From assembly GCA_014238345.1 (NCBI GenBank), contig JABABF010000022.1, positions 1 to 8,484 of the forward strand: 8,484 nucleotides of DNA, written 5' to 3'. The stretch comes from Gammaproteobacteria bacterium. Lineage in GTDB: Bacteria; Pseudomonadota; Gammaproteobacteria; JABABF01. The position numbers and the translations under genes are program-made. Under the pieces are notes generated by a model. That model was given only the letters and a program-made list of their open reading frames with translations, made no database searches and was not told the origin of the DNA. Shown here piece by piece: positions 1-7,270 of this stretch. Numbering within the stretch: position 1 is the stretch's first letter; each line of letters begins with the position of its first letter.

Positions 1-996
1 GCGCAAATCTGTGTATTGCGCTAAGCGCTCCATCAGTACTGATAGTTCAGCGACGGTCAGAGGCTGGCTACGCTCATAAGAACGCGGAGCCAGACGAGCC
101 CTCCAACGGAATGAATCGCCCTCACGCGAGCGCTCCTCAAAGCCGAGTGTAGCGGCATGGCGGCGGCGGTAGGCAGTGTGCGATCGCTTGCCCGACACCA
201 ACACCTCGTCACCGGTAATGCGCAGTTCTCGCACACCGAGAGCCAACGCCCAAGGCGCGATGCGACTGCCGAGTTGATTGACACTGTGAATAGCGCTGGC
301 CGCAGCTAGCAACGGCGCTGGAGGTGCTGGAGCGGCGATGGCTTGTGCGGCTCTCTGTGCACTCTCGTCAAAACGGCTCAACCACCACGGCACCGTATAG
401 CCCACTGCCAATGCAACAGCGATAGCAAATGCCGCAAACCAAGCGTGGGCAGTGACCGGCATCCCGTGCGCTAACAGGCAGTTCAATACTGGACGGTAAC
501 GATAGCCCCGCGCTACGCCACCGCGCAACGACAGTGCCGAAGGATCAATGTTGCCCACCACCTCAACACCCTCCAACGACTGAGCCAACTGCCCGACTGG
601 CACAATCACCACAGGCACGTCGCTCTCCGTCAGCGCCGTACGCGCCAGCTCCAAAGTCACTGCTCGCTCATCGCGAACCAAACCTTCATCCCAATGACAC
701 AGGTACACCAGCTGCTCGAAGGGCACACACAGCAGGTAACGCTGACCAAATTCGTAAAACAAACTGCCCACACGCTCTATTTGCGCGGCCAAACACAACC
801 CGGCGCTGTCGGCAAAATAAGCCACCTCACCTTTGATCAAACAGTGACTGGCTGTGTGTTGACGAGCGCAGTCACGAATCTGGCGCCCGTGGCTCAGGCG
901 CTCCAACCCATGCATCGTCTCCGAGGGGGCACCGATGACTACATCTACTGCACGTCCGGCGACGAGTTCGCGGAATTGATAAGAGCGGTGATGCAT
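1..996 (-). CDS. pilO: PilO2-type type IVb pilus assembly protein, partial (C-terminus off the left edge)
   Basis: The minus strand from 996 to 1 is one open frame of 332 codons with no stop, starting MHHRSYQFRELV. I see an N-terminal soluble region of about 183 residues, a single hydrophobic segment at about 184-206 (AWFAAFAIAVALAVGYTV) and a following Ala/Pro-rich stretch leading into a periplasmic region. One central membrane span behind a cytoplasmic domain is the layout of PilO2/PilO of R64-type pili, which belong to the inner-membrane platform. The start ATG shares one base with the secretin stop codon (TGATG) and has no good Shine-Dalgarno, so translational coupling is likely. R64-type PilO proteins run to roughly 400 residues or more, so perhaps 100 are missing. 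The assignment rests on topology and on its place after a PilN-type secretin; sequence motifs alone would be weak. Confidence 0.72.
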   Translation of the reverse strand, partial: MHHRSYQFRELVAGRAVDVVIGAPSETMHGLERLSHGRQIRDCARQHTASHCLIKGEVAYFADSAGLCLAAQIERVGSLFYEFGQRYLLCVPFEQLVYLCHWDEGLVRDERAVTLELARTALTESDVPVVIVPVGQLAQSLEGVEVVGNIDPSALSLRGGVARGYRYRPVLNCLLAHGMPVTAHAWFAAFAIAVALAVGYTVPWWLSRFDESAQRAAQAIAAPAPPAPLLAAASAIHSVNQLGSRIAPWALALGVRELRITGDEVLVSGKRSHTAYRRRHAATLGFEERSREGDSFRWRARLAPRSYERSQPLTVAELSVLMERLAQYTDLR

Positions 997-2444
997 CAGC
1001 GCAGCTCGGGCATCGGGTCGAGTAGATGTGCTGTGACTAACAGCACTGTCTCCAGCTGACGCCTACTGTGACTGGCATCGCGCTGTATCGGCAATAAGGG
1101 GTTGCGTAGCGAACGACGGCTGGACAGGGTGCGAGGATTGCCAGCCAACACGACGGTTTCTCCGCTGCCGAGCACAATGGGCAAAGTAAATTGGGTGTCG
1201 TCGTACTCGGGCAGACGTAGACTGACACTGCTACCAGCCGCACCTAGGGTCTGCGCCAAGAACCGATTCACCTGGGTATAGTTCACCGAGACCAACAAGT
1301 TGATCTGATCACCCACCACAGTGGGCAATAGATACAGCGTGGTTCCCCCGACGACCTCAGCTGTTTTCACCTCAGGGGTCACTTGGGTGGTGTCGCCCCG
1401 CGTCTGCTCGGTCAGTAGCACACTTTCCACATAGGGAGAGACGCGATTTAATCGCAACTCGCTGACTTGGTTATTGAGGCAGATGATGCGGGGACGCGAT
1501 ACCAAGCTGGTGGCTCCCTGCTCTGACAATGCCTTCAGGATTAAGTCAGAGCCAGAAAAACGCCCACCGGACAGATCTCCCAACGACAATTGGAAGGGCG
1601 CACTCGCATCAAGAGAGCCACTGCCCGCCGCCGAGATGCCGAGACGGTAGCGCTCAGTCCGTTGGTAGAGCAATGACCAATCGACGCTGTTCTGACCCGA
1701 ATCTGTTAGATCAACCAAGTAGAGTTCCAGCGCCACGAGTACCCGTTGCTGGGCAACGCGATTGAAACGTTTGATCAGCCGCTCTACTTGGCTCAACACA
1801 TCTGGCGGAGCCGTGACCAACACACTATTGACCGACGGCAACATAGCGTAGTGGTGATCACCTAATAGTCCGTCCAAACTCTTTTGTAGCTCGGCGTAGG
1901 GTTCCACATGATGTTGCAATTGCAATCCCGCAGTAGCACCATCAGCTGACGAATCGCCAGTGGGCTGTGCTCCCAGTTGTGAGGAGCGCGATTGCTCTGG
2001 CACGGCCAGCTGAAATATTTGGGTGGGCAGACTTGTCCAAAACACATGACCTCGGTCATTGATCTCGTATGCCCAATTGGTCTGAGTGGCGATGGCCTCT
2101 AGGTGTTCGCGAATGTGCAAGGAATTCCCTGGCGGCGCAGTCACCATTGGGTCACTATTGATGTCAGCGGAAAAATAGCTCGGTCGGCTCGCCAACAGCG
2201 CACGAATCGCCTGAGTTGCTGGCAGCTCGGCGTAATGCATTTGTACGCGCTGGTCGAGCCAAGTGGCATGGCGGTGGCGGCGCACTGGCTGCGCCTGCGT
2301 GGCGCGCTCACGCCGCGCCACAAAAGGCTGTTGCTGAGCCTCAGACAGTGCCCTTTCAACGCTGAGCGGCAAATCGATAGCGGCTGGCGCATGACATCCG
2401 CAGAGCGATAGCACAAGTAACCAAGCTCCGCGTTTTCCTGCCAT
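996..2444 (-). CDS. pilN: Type IVb pilus secretin lipoprotein, R64 PilN family
   Basis: This 482-residue protein is the outer-membrane channel through which a type IVb pilus would pass. The N-terminus is a lipoprotein signal: positive MAGKR, a hydrophobic core and a lipobox LCGC with the acylated Cys at 17. A variable N-terminal region follows, then a small N1-like domain ending SVNSVLVTAPPDVLSQVERL (about 204-223), then the secretin domain at about 233-475. That domain includes SRPRIICLNNQ (316-326), which corresponds to the family's S-x-P-R-x-x-x-x-N-N motif, and VVLAGNPR (431-438). The length is within the normal range for PilN/BfpB-type secretins. The gene starts 5 nt after the pilL stop and overlaps the next gene by one base, so the three genes are probably co-transcribed. 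The secretin call is firm; the PilN subfamily is supported by the lipobox and the neighbours. Confidence 0.93.
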   Translation of the reverse strand: MAGKRGAWLLVLSLCGCHAPAAIDLPLSVERALSEAQQQPFVARRERATQAQPVRRHRHATWLDQRVQMHYAELPATQAIRALLASRPSYFSADINSDPMVTAPPGNSLHIREHLEAIATQTNWAYEINDRGHVFWTSLPTQIFQLAVPEQSRSSQLGAQPTGDSSADGATAGLQLQHHVEPYAELQKSLDGLLGDHHYAMLPSVNSVLVTAPPDVLSQVERLIKRFNRVAQQRVLVALELYLVDLTDSGQNSVDWSLLYQRTERYRLGISAAGSGSLDASAPFQLSLGDLSGGRFSGSDLILKALSEQGATSLVSRPRIICLNNQVSELRLNRVSPYVESVLLTEQTRGDTTQVTPEVKTAEVVGGTTLYLLPTVVGDQINLLVSVNYTQVNRFLAQTLGAAGSSVSLRLPEYDDTQFTLPIVLGSGETVVLAGNPRTLSSRRSLRNPLLPIQRDASHSRRQLETVLLVTAHLLDPMPELR

Positions 2445-2449
2445 GACAG

Positions 2450-3757
2450 CTATTCCGCCACCCCAGCACGACGCGGCGTGTAGCGTGGCGCAAAATCTAC
2501 CGTGCGATCACGTGAATTTAGCGTCGGTTGGATATCGTAGCTCTCCAGCAAGGCTCTCAGAGCCTGTTCGGCATCGGGAGCAGAGACTTGATATTCGTAG
2601 GGAATATCCCAATCGTATTCATAGTCTCCATCGGTGAGTCGCCACTGACCCACACGCAGGGAAAACCGCTCCAACAAGCGCTCGACATTAGTTTTTAGCG
2701 AACCTCTGCGCACAGTGAAATCACCCGGACTCAGCGCGACCTCATCCGCTCTGAGTACCGCAGCTGGGAGTTGATGACAGGCCGCCACCCGGTCGACAAC
2801 TTGTGGATCACGTAGCTCGATGTCTACACCGTGGCGCAACACAGTCGACGGGTCTTGGTGATTGGAGACACTTGTCTCTACCACTATCTGGCTGCGCTGC
2901 ACTCCGCCCACCTCCAGCGCCGCCGCCACGGTTTGCACCCGCCTGTGCGCCTGCTCCTGCGTCGCCCAGCTCGCGTAGCTGTGCGAGTGGCCGCGCACCA
3001 TCAATTGCGCCTCCTGAGTGTGTGCCGCATCGGTGGCCTGCTGAATGACGCGGCGAGCAACATCGCTGAGAGTGCGGAACTCGGCGAGGGCAAAGGGTAC
3101 AAACCAGTGCTGGCCGCTGGTGACCGCCACCGCACTCTGCTCCTCAAGAAATCGCTCAATCCACCGCTCGTCGCGGTACTCTGGGTGGACACGCAATTGC
3201 AAGCTGCGCCCCAACTCGTTGACATGCACCCCCCAAGCAATACCAACCAAGGCACCCAAGCCATCCAACAACGGCAATGGCCCCAAATCCCGCAATGGAG
3301 CAGGTAGCGGTTGCCGGAACAGTAATTCCCGCACTAGTAAACAGTTGGCTTGGTCGGAGTGGGCGAGCCGGTAACCAGAACGCGACAACAATTCAACCAC
3401 CGCTTGACCAATGGTGCGTATATTGTCGCCAAAGGCGATGTGCACAGCGGCATTCAAGGGTTGGCGCTGGTCGGGGCGCACCGCACCGCGCACCAAGGTG
3501 TAACGATCTTCTCGCAGATAGGGCGCACCCCTGAGCGCCCCGGCACTCGTGTTCAGCCTATCTGTTCCTGTTATGGGTTGCGATGCCCCTGCGCCGACCA
3601 GACTATCCAGGCTATCCAGGCTATCAAAGCCATCGTTAGTATTGTCAGCTGGCGCTCCCCCAGCACGGCTTAGCGGCACACTGACACAGAGTGCCCCGCT
3701 CAGGCAGATGCAGACCAGCGCCCAGCCAATAATGAATCTGTACTCGCATCCATGCAT
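2450..3757 (-). CDS. pilL: PilL-like type IVb pilus protein: conjugative PilL domain + OmpA-like domain + TcpQ domain
   Basis: The protein has 435 residues from the ATG at 3757. I chose that start because AGGGAAGG (3763-3770) lies 5 nt upstream; a longer GTG-start reading from 3790 adds 11 unconvincing residues. A hydrophobic segment (9-27) followed by SRA/GG suggests a Sec signal peptide and a periplasmic protein. A disordered linker follows with three SLD repeats (46-54). Residues 86-195 match the PFGI-1-class conjugative PilL domain (YTLVRGAVRPDQRQPL, AVVELLSRSGYRLA, LRDLGPLPLLDGLGALVG). Residues about 219-315 look OmpA-like (RGHSHS, then RRVQTVAAAL, then GVQRSQIVVE). Residues 346-423 look like a TcpQ domain (GSLKTNVERLLERF, DYEYDWDIPY, QALRALLESY). 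TcpQ/PilL proteins help secretin assembly, so this is probably the periplasmic partner of the downstream secretin. The 153-nt gap before the gene holds short repeats but no clear promoter or terminator. Confidence 0.85.
   Translation of the reverse strand: MHGCEYRFIIGWALVCICLSGALCVSVPLSRAGGAPADNTNDGFDSLDSLDSLVGAGASQPITGTDRLNTSAGALRGAPYLREDRYTLVRGAVRPDQRQPLNAAVHIAFGDNIRTIGQAVVELLSRSGYRLAHSDQANCLLVRELLFRQPLPAPLRDLGPLPLLDGLGALVGIAWGVHVNELGRSLQLRVHPEYRDERWIERFLEEQSAVAVTSGQHWFVPFALAEFRTLSDVARRVIQQATDAAHTQEAQLMVRGHSHSYASWATQEQAHRRVQTVAAALEVGGVQRSQIVVETSVSNHQDPSTVLRHGVDIELRDPQVVDRVAACHQLPAAVLRADEVALSPGDFTVRRGSLKTNVERLLERFSLRVGQWRLTDGDYEYDWDIPYEYQVSAPDAEQALRALLESYDIQPTLNSRDRTVDFAPRYTPRRAGVAE
3603..3629. 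repeat. 9-bp in-frame tandem repeat in pilL (SLD-SLD-SLV)
   Basis: The plus strand carries CTATCCAGG twice in a row and then a diverged third copy, CTATCAAAG. On the coding strand this gives the acidic linker between the signal peptide and the conjugative PilL domain. The unit is a multiple of three, so copy-number changes would alter linker length without breaking the frame. Confidence 0.8.
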
Positions 3758-3910
3758 GGCGACCTTCCCTGAGCCAAATTGCACCCCCACACTGCCATCC
3801 TTGGCGGATTCTCGATTACCTCGAGCAAGGTGTCAGAGATAGTGTGTCACTGTGTGCACTTAGAGTCGAGTATCAAATAAGGCCGTTGTCGTAGCCATTT
3901 GTTTCACCGC

Positions 3911-4441
3911 TCAGCCGTCTGGCAACTGGCCTCCAAAAGATGCCCAGATACGATCCAAGGTCAGACCTGTACAGGCTGAGACGGCGCACAGCTTACCTAG
4001 TTCCCGGCGCTGATAGCCCCGCAATTTATGCCAGCAACGCTGCACATCCACCTCCTCTTTTTCGCTAAGCAACTCGATGCGCCCGCGCGGCTTTGGTAGC
4101 ATACCAAGCGCTTTCAACCGCTCCCGGAATTGCTCGCGGGACATGCCCGTAAAGGCTTCCAGCATGGCATGACGGGCACCCAGACGAAGCGATTCATCAA
4201 TCTGCCTTTCATCTCGGCAACGCTCGCACATTAGCTGCACGATCTGCCGCAATACCTCGTTATCGATCATCGCCAGTGGGCGGCGATTCTCAATGCCCAA
4301 ACTCTCACTACTCTGGTGTCGCAATTGCCACACCAGCTCTATATCGACGCTTAGGTCGGTGACGGCGCGATCGTGCGCAGTGGCCAACCAACCGAGTATG
4401 AGACGGTTAAATTGTTGAATTTGTTGTTGAGTAGCATTCAT
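3911..4441 (-). CDS. DUF2857-type (STY4526/YPO1902-like) small ICE protein with FlhC-like helix-turn-helix region
   Basis: The protein has 176 residues. The ATG at 4441 is preceded by an excellent Shine-Dalgarno, AAGGAGGG (4449-4456), at 7 nt; a TTG two codons earlier is too close to it. There is no signal peptide or membrane segment, so it is probably cytoplasmic. The core, LRLGARHAMLEAFTGMSREQ (86-105) followed by LKALGMLPKPRGRI, matches my recollection of DUF2857 proteins, which are encoded in SPI-7- and clc-type ICEs and named 'pathogenicity island replication protein' without a proven role. The same stretch resembles the helix-turn-helix of the flagellar activator FlhC (LGA...LSR...P.PKG). 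Cysteines lie at 72 and 75 (CERC), 136, 152 and 157. It heads the pilus operon behind its own promoter, so a regulatory role is my inference. The family call is moderate. Confidence 0.6.
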   Translation of the reverse strand: MNATQQQIQQFNRLILGWLATAHDRAVTDLSVDIELVWQLRHQSSESLGIENRRPLAMIDNEVLRQIVQLMCERCRDERQIDESLRLGARHAMLEAFTGMSREQFRERLKALGMLPKPRGRIELLSEKEEVDVQRCWHKLRGYQRRELGKLCAVSACTGLTLDRIWASFGGQLPDG

Positions 4442-4583
4442 GTGCAAGCCCTCCTTGGCGCACTATTTTGATTTGCGTCCCGACACGAAAACACGCTGGG
4501 ACTTGCAGGGCGGGTGCGCTACCTCGGCACAAGATCACCTCACAGGCAATCCGCGCCATTCCTTGGTTGCGTCATGCACCCAC

Positions 4584-4593
4584 TCGCTAGCGA
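4584..4593. promoter_or_regulatory. 10-bp perfect palindrome at the predicted transcription start of the pilus operon
   Basis: TCGCTAGCGA reads identically on both strands. It lies directly downstream of the -10 box at 4597-4602 and covers the expected start site near 4590, a typical position for a repressor operator. A chance palindrome of this size is possible. Confidence 0.35.
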
Positions 4594-4596
4594 TGT

Positions 4597-4625
4597 ATTA
4601 AAGCAGCTTTTTGGAAAATATTCAA
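4597..4625 (-). promoter_or_regulatory. Sigma70-like promoter of the DUF2857-pilL-pilN-pilO operon
   Basis: On the minus strand, TTGAAT (4620-4625) and TTTAAT (4597-4602) are separated by exactly 17 bp. The -10 box matches the consensus at 5 of 6 positions and the -35 box at 4 of 6. The spacer is AT-rich, unlike the surrounding DNA. Transcription would start near 4590 and leave a leader of about 150 nt before the DUF2857-type gene. The leader holds no recognised riboswitch. It contains an 11-codon ORF (ATGACGCAACC to TGA) with no ribosome binding site. Confidence 0.6.
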
Positions 4626-4663
4626 GTGCTGTGGGCAGGCTCTGAGCAGCTTGCGTACCAGCC

Positions 4664-6106
4664 CTATTTGGGGGCTGTTTCCACTGCCCCCTCAGCCTCT
4701 TGACCCACCGTGGAAGCCGCTGATGTGGACACCACAATAGCCGCTGTGGAACTGGCGGCGGTGGACACCGGCTTGTCGTGGCGCCGCGATGGCGGCCAGG
4801 TAGTGCGAGCGATGCGGTTGCCGTGTGCCGAGGTCATATACAGAGTGTCGCCTTTGACCACAGCGTGGGTAACCGCCCCCAAGGGTGGCCCTCGGTGAGC
4901 CAAGGCAGTCTCCAGTATCTCTAGTGTTTCCGGGTCGAGTACCTGCAAGCTGAAATGCAACATACAGGGGTCAACTTTAGGCCAGCGATGACACAACCCC
5001 CACTCCCAAACCGACGCATCTGCATCGACCACTAGCAACTTCCCCTCTGGAGTCCAATTGATTGTCAAGGGCTGCGTCAAAAGCCGCTCGGCGAGTATTT
5101 CACCGTCGGGTAGGCTGTACCTACGCACCACGGGCGCCGCACCGATTTGAGTGATGTAGACAGATTTTCCGTCCAACGCCATCAAAGCCCCAGCAGGCAA
5201 CATGTAGGGAGCCGAGCTGGGTAGTATGCGAAGTCGCTGTCCTCGTTGCCAAACGATCGTGCGTCCGGTTTGAACCCAGTCTTTACGCGCACGCTGCACC
5301 TTGATCTCGCTCCAAGATGCCGGGTGAGTCTGGGTGGCCACAAAACCCTGCCCATCTGGCATAGCAGCGATATGCCCAATTACCATATCCGGCATCGAAA
5401 CGCAGCCTCGCCATATCAATTTTGGGTTACCCGCATCACCCCAAAGCAATTCGTAGAACTCCACTGCCTCATCTATACCGCGGTTGCCCACCAGCACCTG
5501 CCACGCCCCAGAGAAGTGCCGAGAAATATCGACGCTGTGCGGAGCCAACGCAACGGCGGGAGACGGCAGACACCGAGGATCCCCCCAACCCCGCTTTTGA
5601 GCAGATTGGGGAAATATTTGCCGCACAGCGCCCGTCTCAAGCCTCAACCACAACAGCCTGCCCAGCTGTGCACGACCCACTGGAGATATCTCGCTGATCA
5701 GCAGATGACGGCCATCCGGCAAAGCGGCGATATGCCGCGGTCCAGCCAACCGCCCTTGACATAGTGGCTCAATACCATCAACGGCATTGCAGTGGTCGAG
5801 CTGGCGCAAGCCCCAGCGATACGTCCAGTTGTGGGCACCGTCGCGCACGGGTATCCAAATCGCTGACCAGACCTTGGTCGACTGTCGCCGCACACCCGCC
5901 ACGAGGATATCCACCACCACCTCGTCAGTGGCATCGCGAGCCGCCAGCATGACACGACTGACCATTGGCGGCACCCAAGGTGCCACAGATGACATCTTGC
6001 TCCAAGGTAACAGGTAGACCACGCACAGCAACGAGCCGACCAATACCAAAATGGCCAGCAATATCTCGCCCCACAGCATTAATCGCCGGATCAATTTGAA
6101 AAACAT
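4664..6106 (-). CDS. Membrane-anchored paraoxonase/SMP-30-like six-bladed beta-propeller protein
   Basis: The protein has 480 residues. One hydrophobic helix at 11-33 after MFFKLIRR suggests an N-terminal anchor with the bulk in the periplasm. The rest has repeated propeller strands of the kind 'DG-(x)-hydrophobic-(x)-hydrophobic': IAALPDGRHLLIS (126-138), IAAMPDGQGFVAT (246-258), LMALDGKSVYIT (308-319), TINWTPEGKLLVVD (348-361) and HAVVKGDTLYMTS (414-426). The segment PHSVDISRHF through VGNRGIDEAVEFYEL (189-220) resembles the HGIS/VVNH/VEVFKF stretch of paraoxonases. By eye, the usual metal ligands are changed: the E-D pair is P-R in LAGPRHI (120-126), and the ANG motif is AGA (305-307). Lactonase or arylesterase activity is therefore doubtful. 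A low-complexity Ser/Ala/Thr tail fills 447-480. A GAGG lies about 10 nt before the ATG. The substrate is unknown, and no link to the pilus genes is evident beyond shared strand. Confidence 0.6.
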   Translation of the reverse strand: MFFKLIRRLMLWGEILLAILVLVGSLLCVVYLLPWSKMSSVAPWVPPMVSRVMLAARDATDEVVVDILVAGVRRQSTKVWSAIWIPVRDGAHNWTYRWGLRQLDHCNAVDGIEPLCQGRLAGPRHIAALPDGRHLLISEISPVGRAQLGRLLWLRLETGAVRQIFPQSAQKRGWGDPRCLPSPAVALAPHSVDISRHFSGAWQVLVGNRGIDEAVEFYELLWGDAGNPKLIWRGCVSMPDMVIGHIAAMPDGQGFVATQTHPASWSEIKVQRARKDWVQTGRTIVWQRGQRLRILPSSAPYMLPAGALMALDGKSVYITQIGAAPVVRRYSLPDGEILAERLLTQPLTINWTPEGKLLVVDADASVWEWGLCHRWPKVDPCMLHFSLQVLDPETLEILETALAHRGPPLGAVTHAVVKGDTLYMTSAHGNRIARTTWPPSRRHDKPVSTAASSTAAIVVSTSAASTVGQEAEGAVETAPK

Positions 6107-6169
6107 AATGACAAAGCCTCGCCGCCGCCTAGCACCTTAAACAACACAATGCAAGTCACGGCGCGTGGT

Positions 6170-6199
6170 ATTATCTGCTAAATTGTACAGGCTTGCCAG
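6170..6199 (-). promoter_or_regulatory. Possible promoter of the propeller-protein gene
   Basis: In the 135-bp divergent gap, the minus strand has GATAAT (6170-6175, 5 of 6 to consensus) with CTGGCA (6194-6199, 4 of 6) 18 bp upstream. It points toward the gene starting at 6106 with a leader of about 60 nt. The match is weak and other spacings are possible. Confidence 0.3.
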
Positions 6200-6241
6200 A
6201 TCACCTTTGCTGTGACCATACCGTTGATATAGACAACACTT

Positions 6242-7270
6242 GTGAAGCACTCCCTCTCAGCCACACCGGTGGAGCATAGCGGCACCGAGCTGCGCGATCG
6301 ATTTGGGCGCCGCATATCCTATCTGCGCATATCAGTCACCGATCGTTGCGATTTTCGTTGTGTATATTGCATGGCAGAAAAAATGCGTTTCATCCCGCGC
6401 AAAGAATTGCTGAGTTTGGAGGAATTGCACACCATAGCCGCCGCCTTTATCTCTTTGGGTGTGCGCAAACTGCGCCTCACCGGAGGCGAACCGCTGATAC
6501 GCCGAGGGGTGCTAGGACTAGTCCACCAGTTGGGGCAATTGCCGGGACTGGGGGAGTTGACGCTGACTACTAATGGCTCGCACTTGGAAAAATACGCCAC
6601 GGAGTTGCACGCCGCCGGTGTGCGGCGCATCAACATCAGCCTCGACAGCCTGCGCGAGGAGCGCTTCCGAGAATTAACCCGCCATGGTGATCTGCAAACC
6701 GTATTGCGCGGTGTGGATGCGGCACAGGCGGTTGGCTTTGAGCGCATCAAGTTGAACTGTGTCATCTTGCGCGAACGCAATGATGATGAGGTGCTGGCAT
6801 TGGTCGCCTTCGCCCGCGATCGGGGTCTTGATATCAGTTTTATCGAAGCCATGCCGCTGGGGACAATCATCGAACACGATCGCAACCGCTCCTTCTGCTC
6901 CAGTGCTGAATTGCGCTCGCGTATTGAGCCGCGCTATCCGCTGATCTCTTCCACCGAATCCAGCGGTGGTCCCGCCCGCTACTACCGCATGGCCGACAGC
7001 AAGATCCGCATCGGCTTCATCTCACCGCACAGCGAGAATTTCTGCGCCAGCTGCAACCGAGTGCGACTGTTGCCCAACGGACGATTGCTACTGTGTCTTG
7101 GGCATGAGCACTCGGTCGACCTGCGTGCCGTAGTGCGCCGCCACCCCGCCGACCCAGAGCGCTTGCGCGAAGCGATCTGTGCGGCCATGGCTCTGAAGCC
7201 AGAGCGCCATGAATTTCGCCTCGACGAAGCTCCGCAACTGCTACGCTTCATGAATGCCAGTGGCGGCTAG
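6242..7270 (+). CDS. moaA: GTP 3',8-cyclase MoaA, molybdenum cofactor biosynthesis
   Basis: MoaA is a cytoplasmic radical-SAM enzyme. It converts GTP to 3',8-cyclo-GTP, the first step toward molybdopterin; MoaC then completes cyclic pyranopterin formation. The protein has 342 residues, close to the usual length. The N-terminal cluster motif is CDFRCVYC (C36, C40, C43) after the family signature LRISVTDRC. LTGGEP (about 79-84) is the SAM-binding GGEP motif. The second, substrate-binding 4Fe-4S cluster is C268-x2-C271-x13-C285. The protein ends in Gly-Gly, the conserved C-terminal tail that enters the active site. The start is GTG with no convincing Shine-Dalgarno; an in-frame stop at 6230-6232 rules out a longer form, and another GTG at 6269 is possible. 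No other moa gene is in the window. The stop codon overlaps that of the convergent smpB gene. Confidence 0.97.
   Translation: MKHSLSATPVEHSGTELRDRFGRRISYLRISVTDRCDFRCVYCMAEKMRFIPRKELLSLEELHTIAAAFISLGVRKLRLTGGEPLIRRGVLGLVHQLGQLPGLGELTLTTNGSHLEKYATELHAAGVRRINISLDSLREERFRELTRHGDLQTVLRGVDAAQAVGFERIKLNCVILRERNDDEVLALVAFARDRGLDISFIEAMPLGTIIEHDRNRSFCSSAELRSRIEPRYPLISSTESSGGPARYYRMADSKIRIGFISPHSENFCASCNRVRLLPNGRLLLCLGHEHSVDLRAVVRRHPADPERLREAICAAMALKPERHEFRLDEAPQLLRFMNASGG

Noticed and set aside
3758..3910. GT-rich repeats (AGTGTGTCACTGTGTGCACT) and CTCGA-N5-TCGAG ahead of pilL as an operator or internal promoter
   Set aside because: The arms are short or imperfect and no -10/-35 pair fits well; read-through from the 4597-4625 promoter explains expression.
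4601..4614. AAAGCAGCTTTTT as a terminator for the propeller gene
   Set aside because: The inverted repeat AAAGC-A-GCTTT has a single-base loop and cannot form a hairpin; the T-run is on the opposite strand from the gene.
4540..4737. 65-codon open frame across the end of the propeller gene and the operon leader
   Set aside because: It lacks a ribosome binding site, overlaps a better-supported gene in another frame, and has no recognisable features.
6319..6885. 188-codon open frame antisense to moaA
   Set aside because: moaA is unambiguous on the plus strand; the antisense frame is Arg/Ser-rich shadow sequence with no motif.
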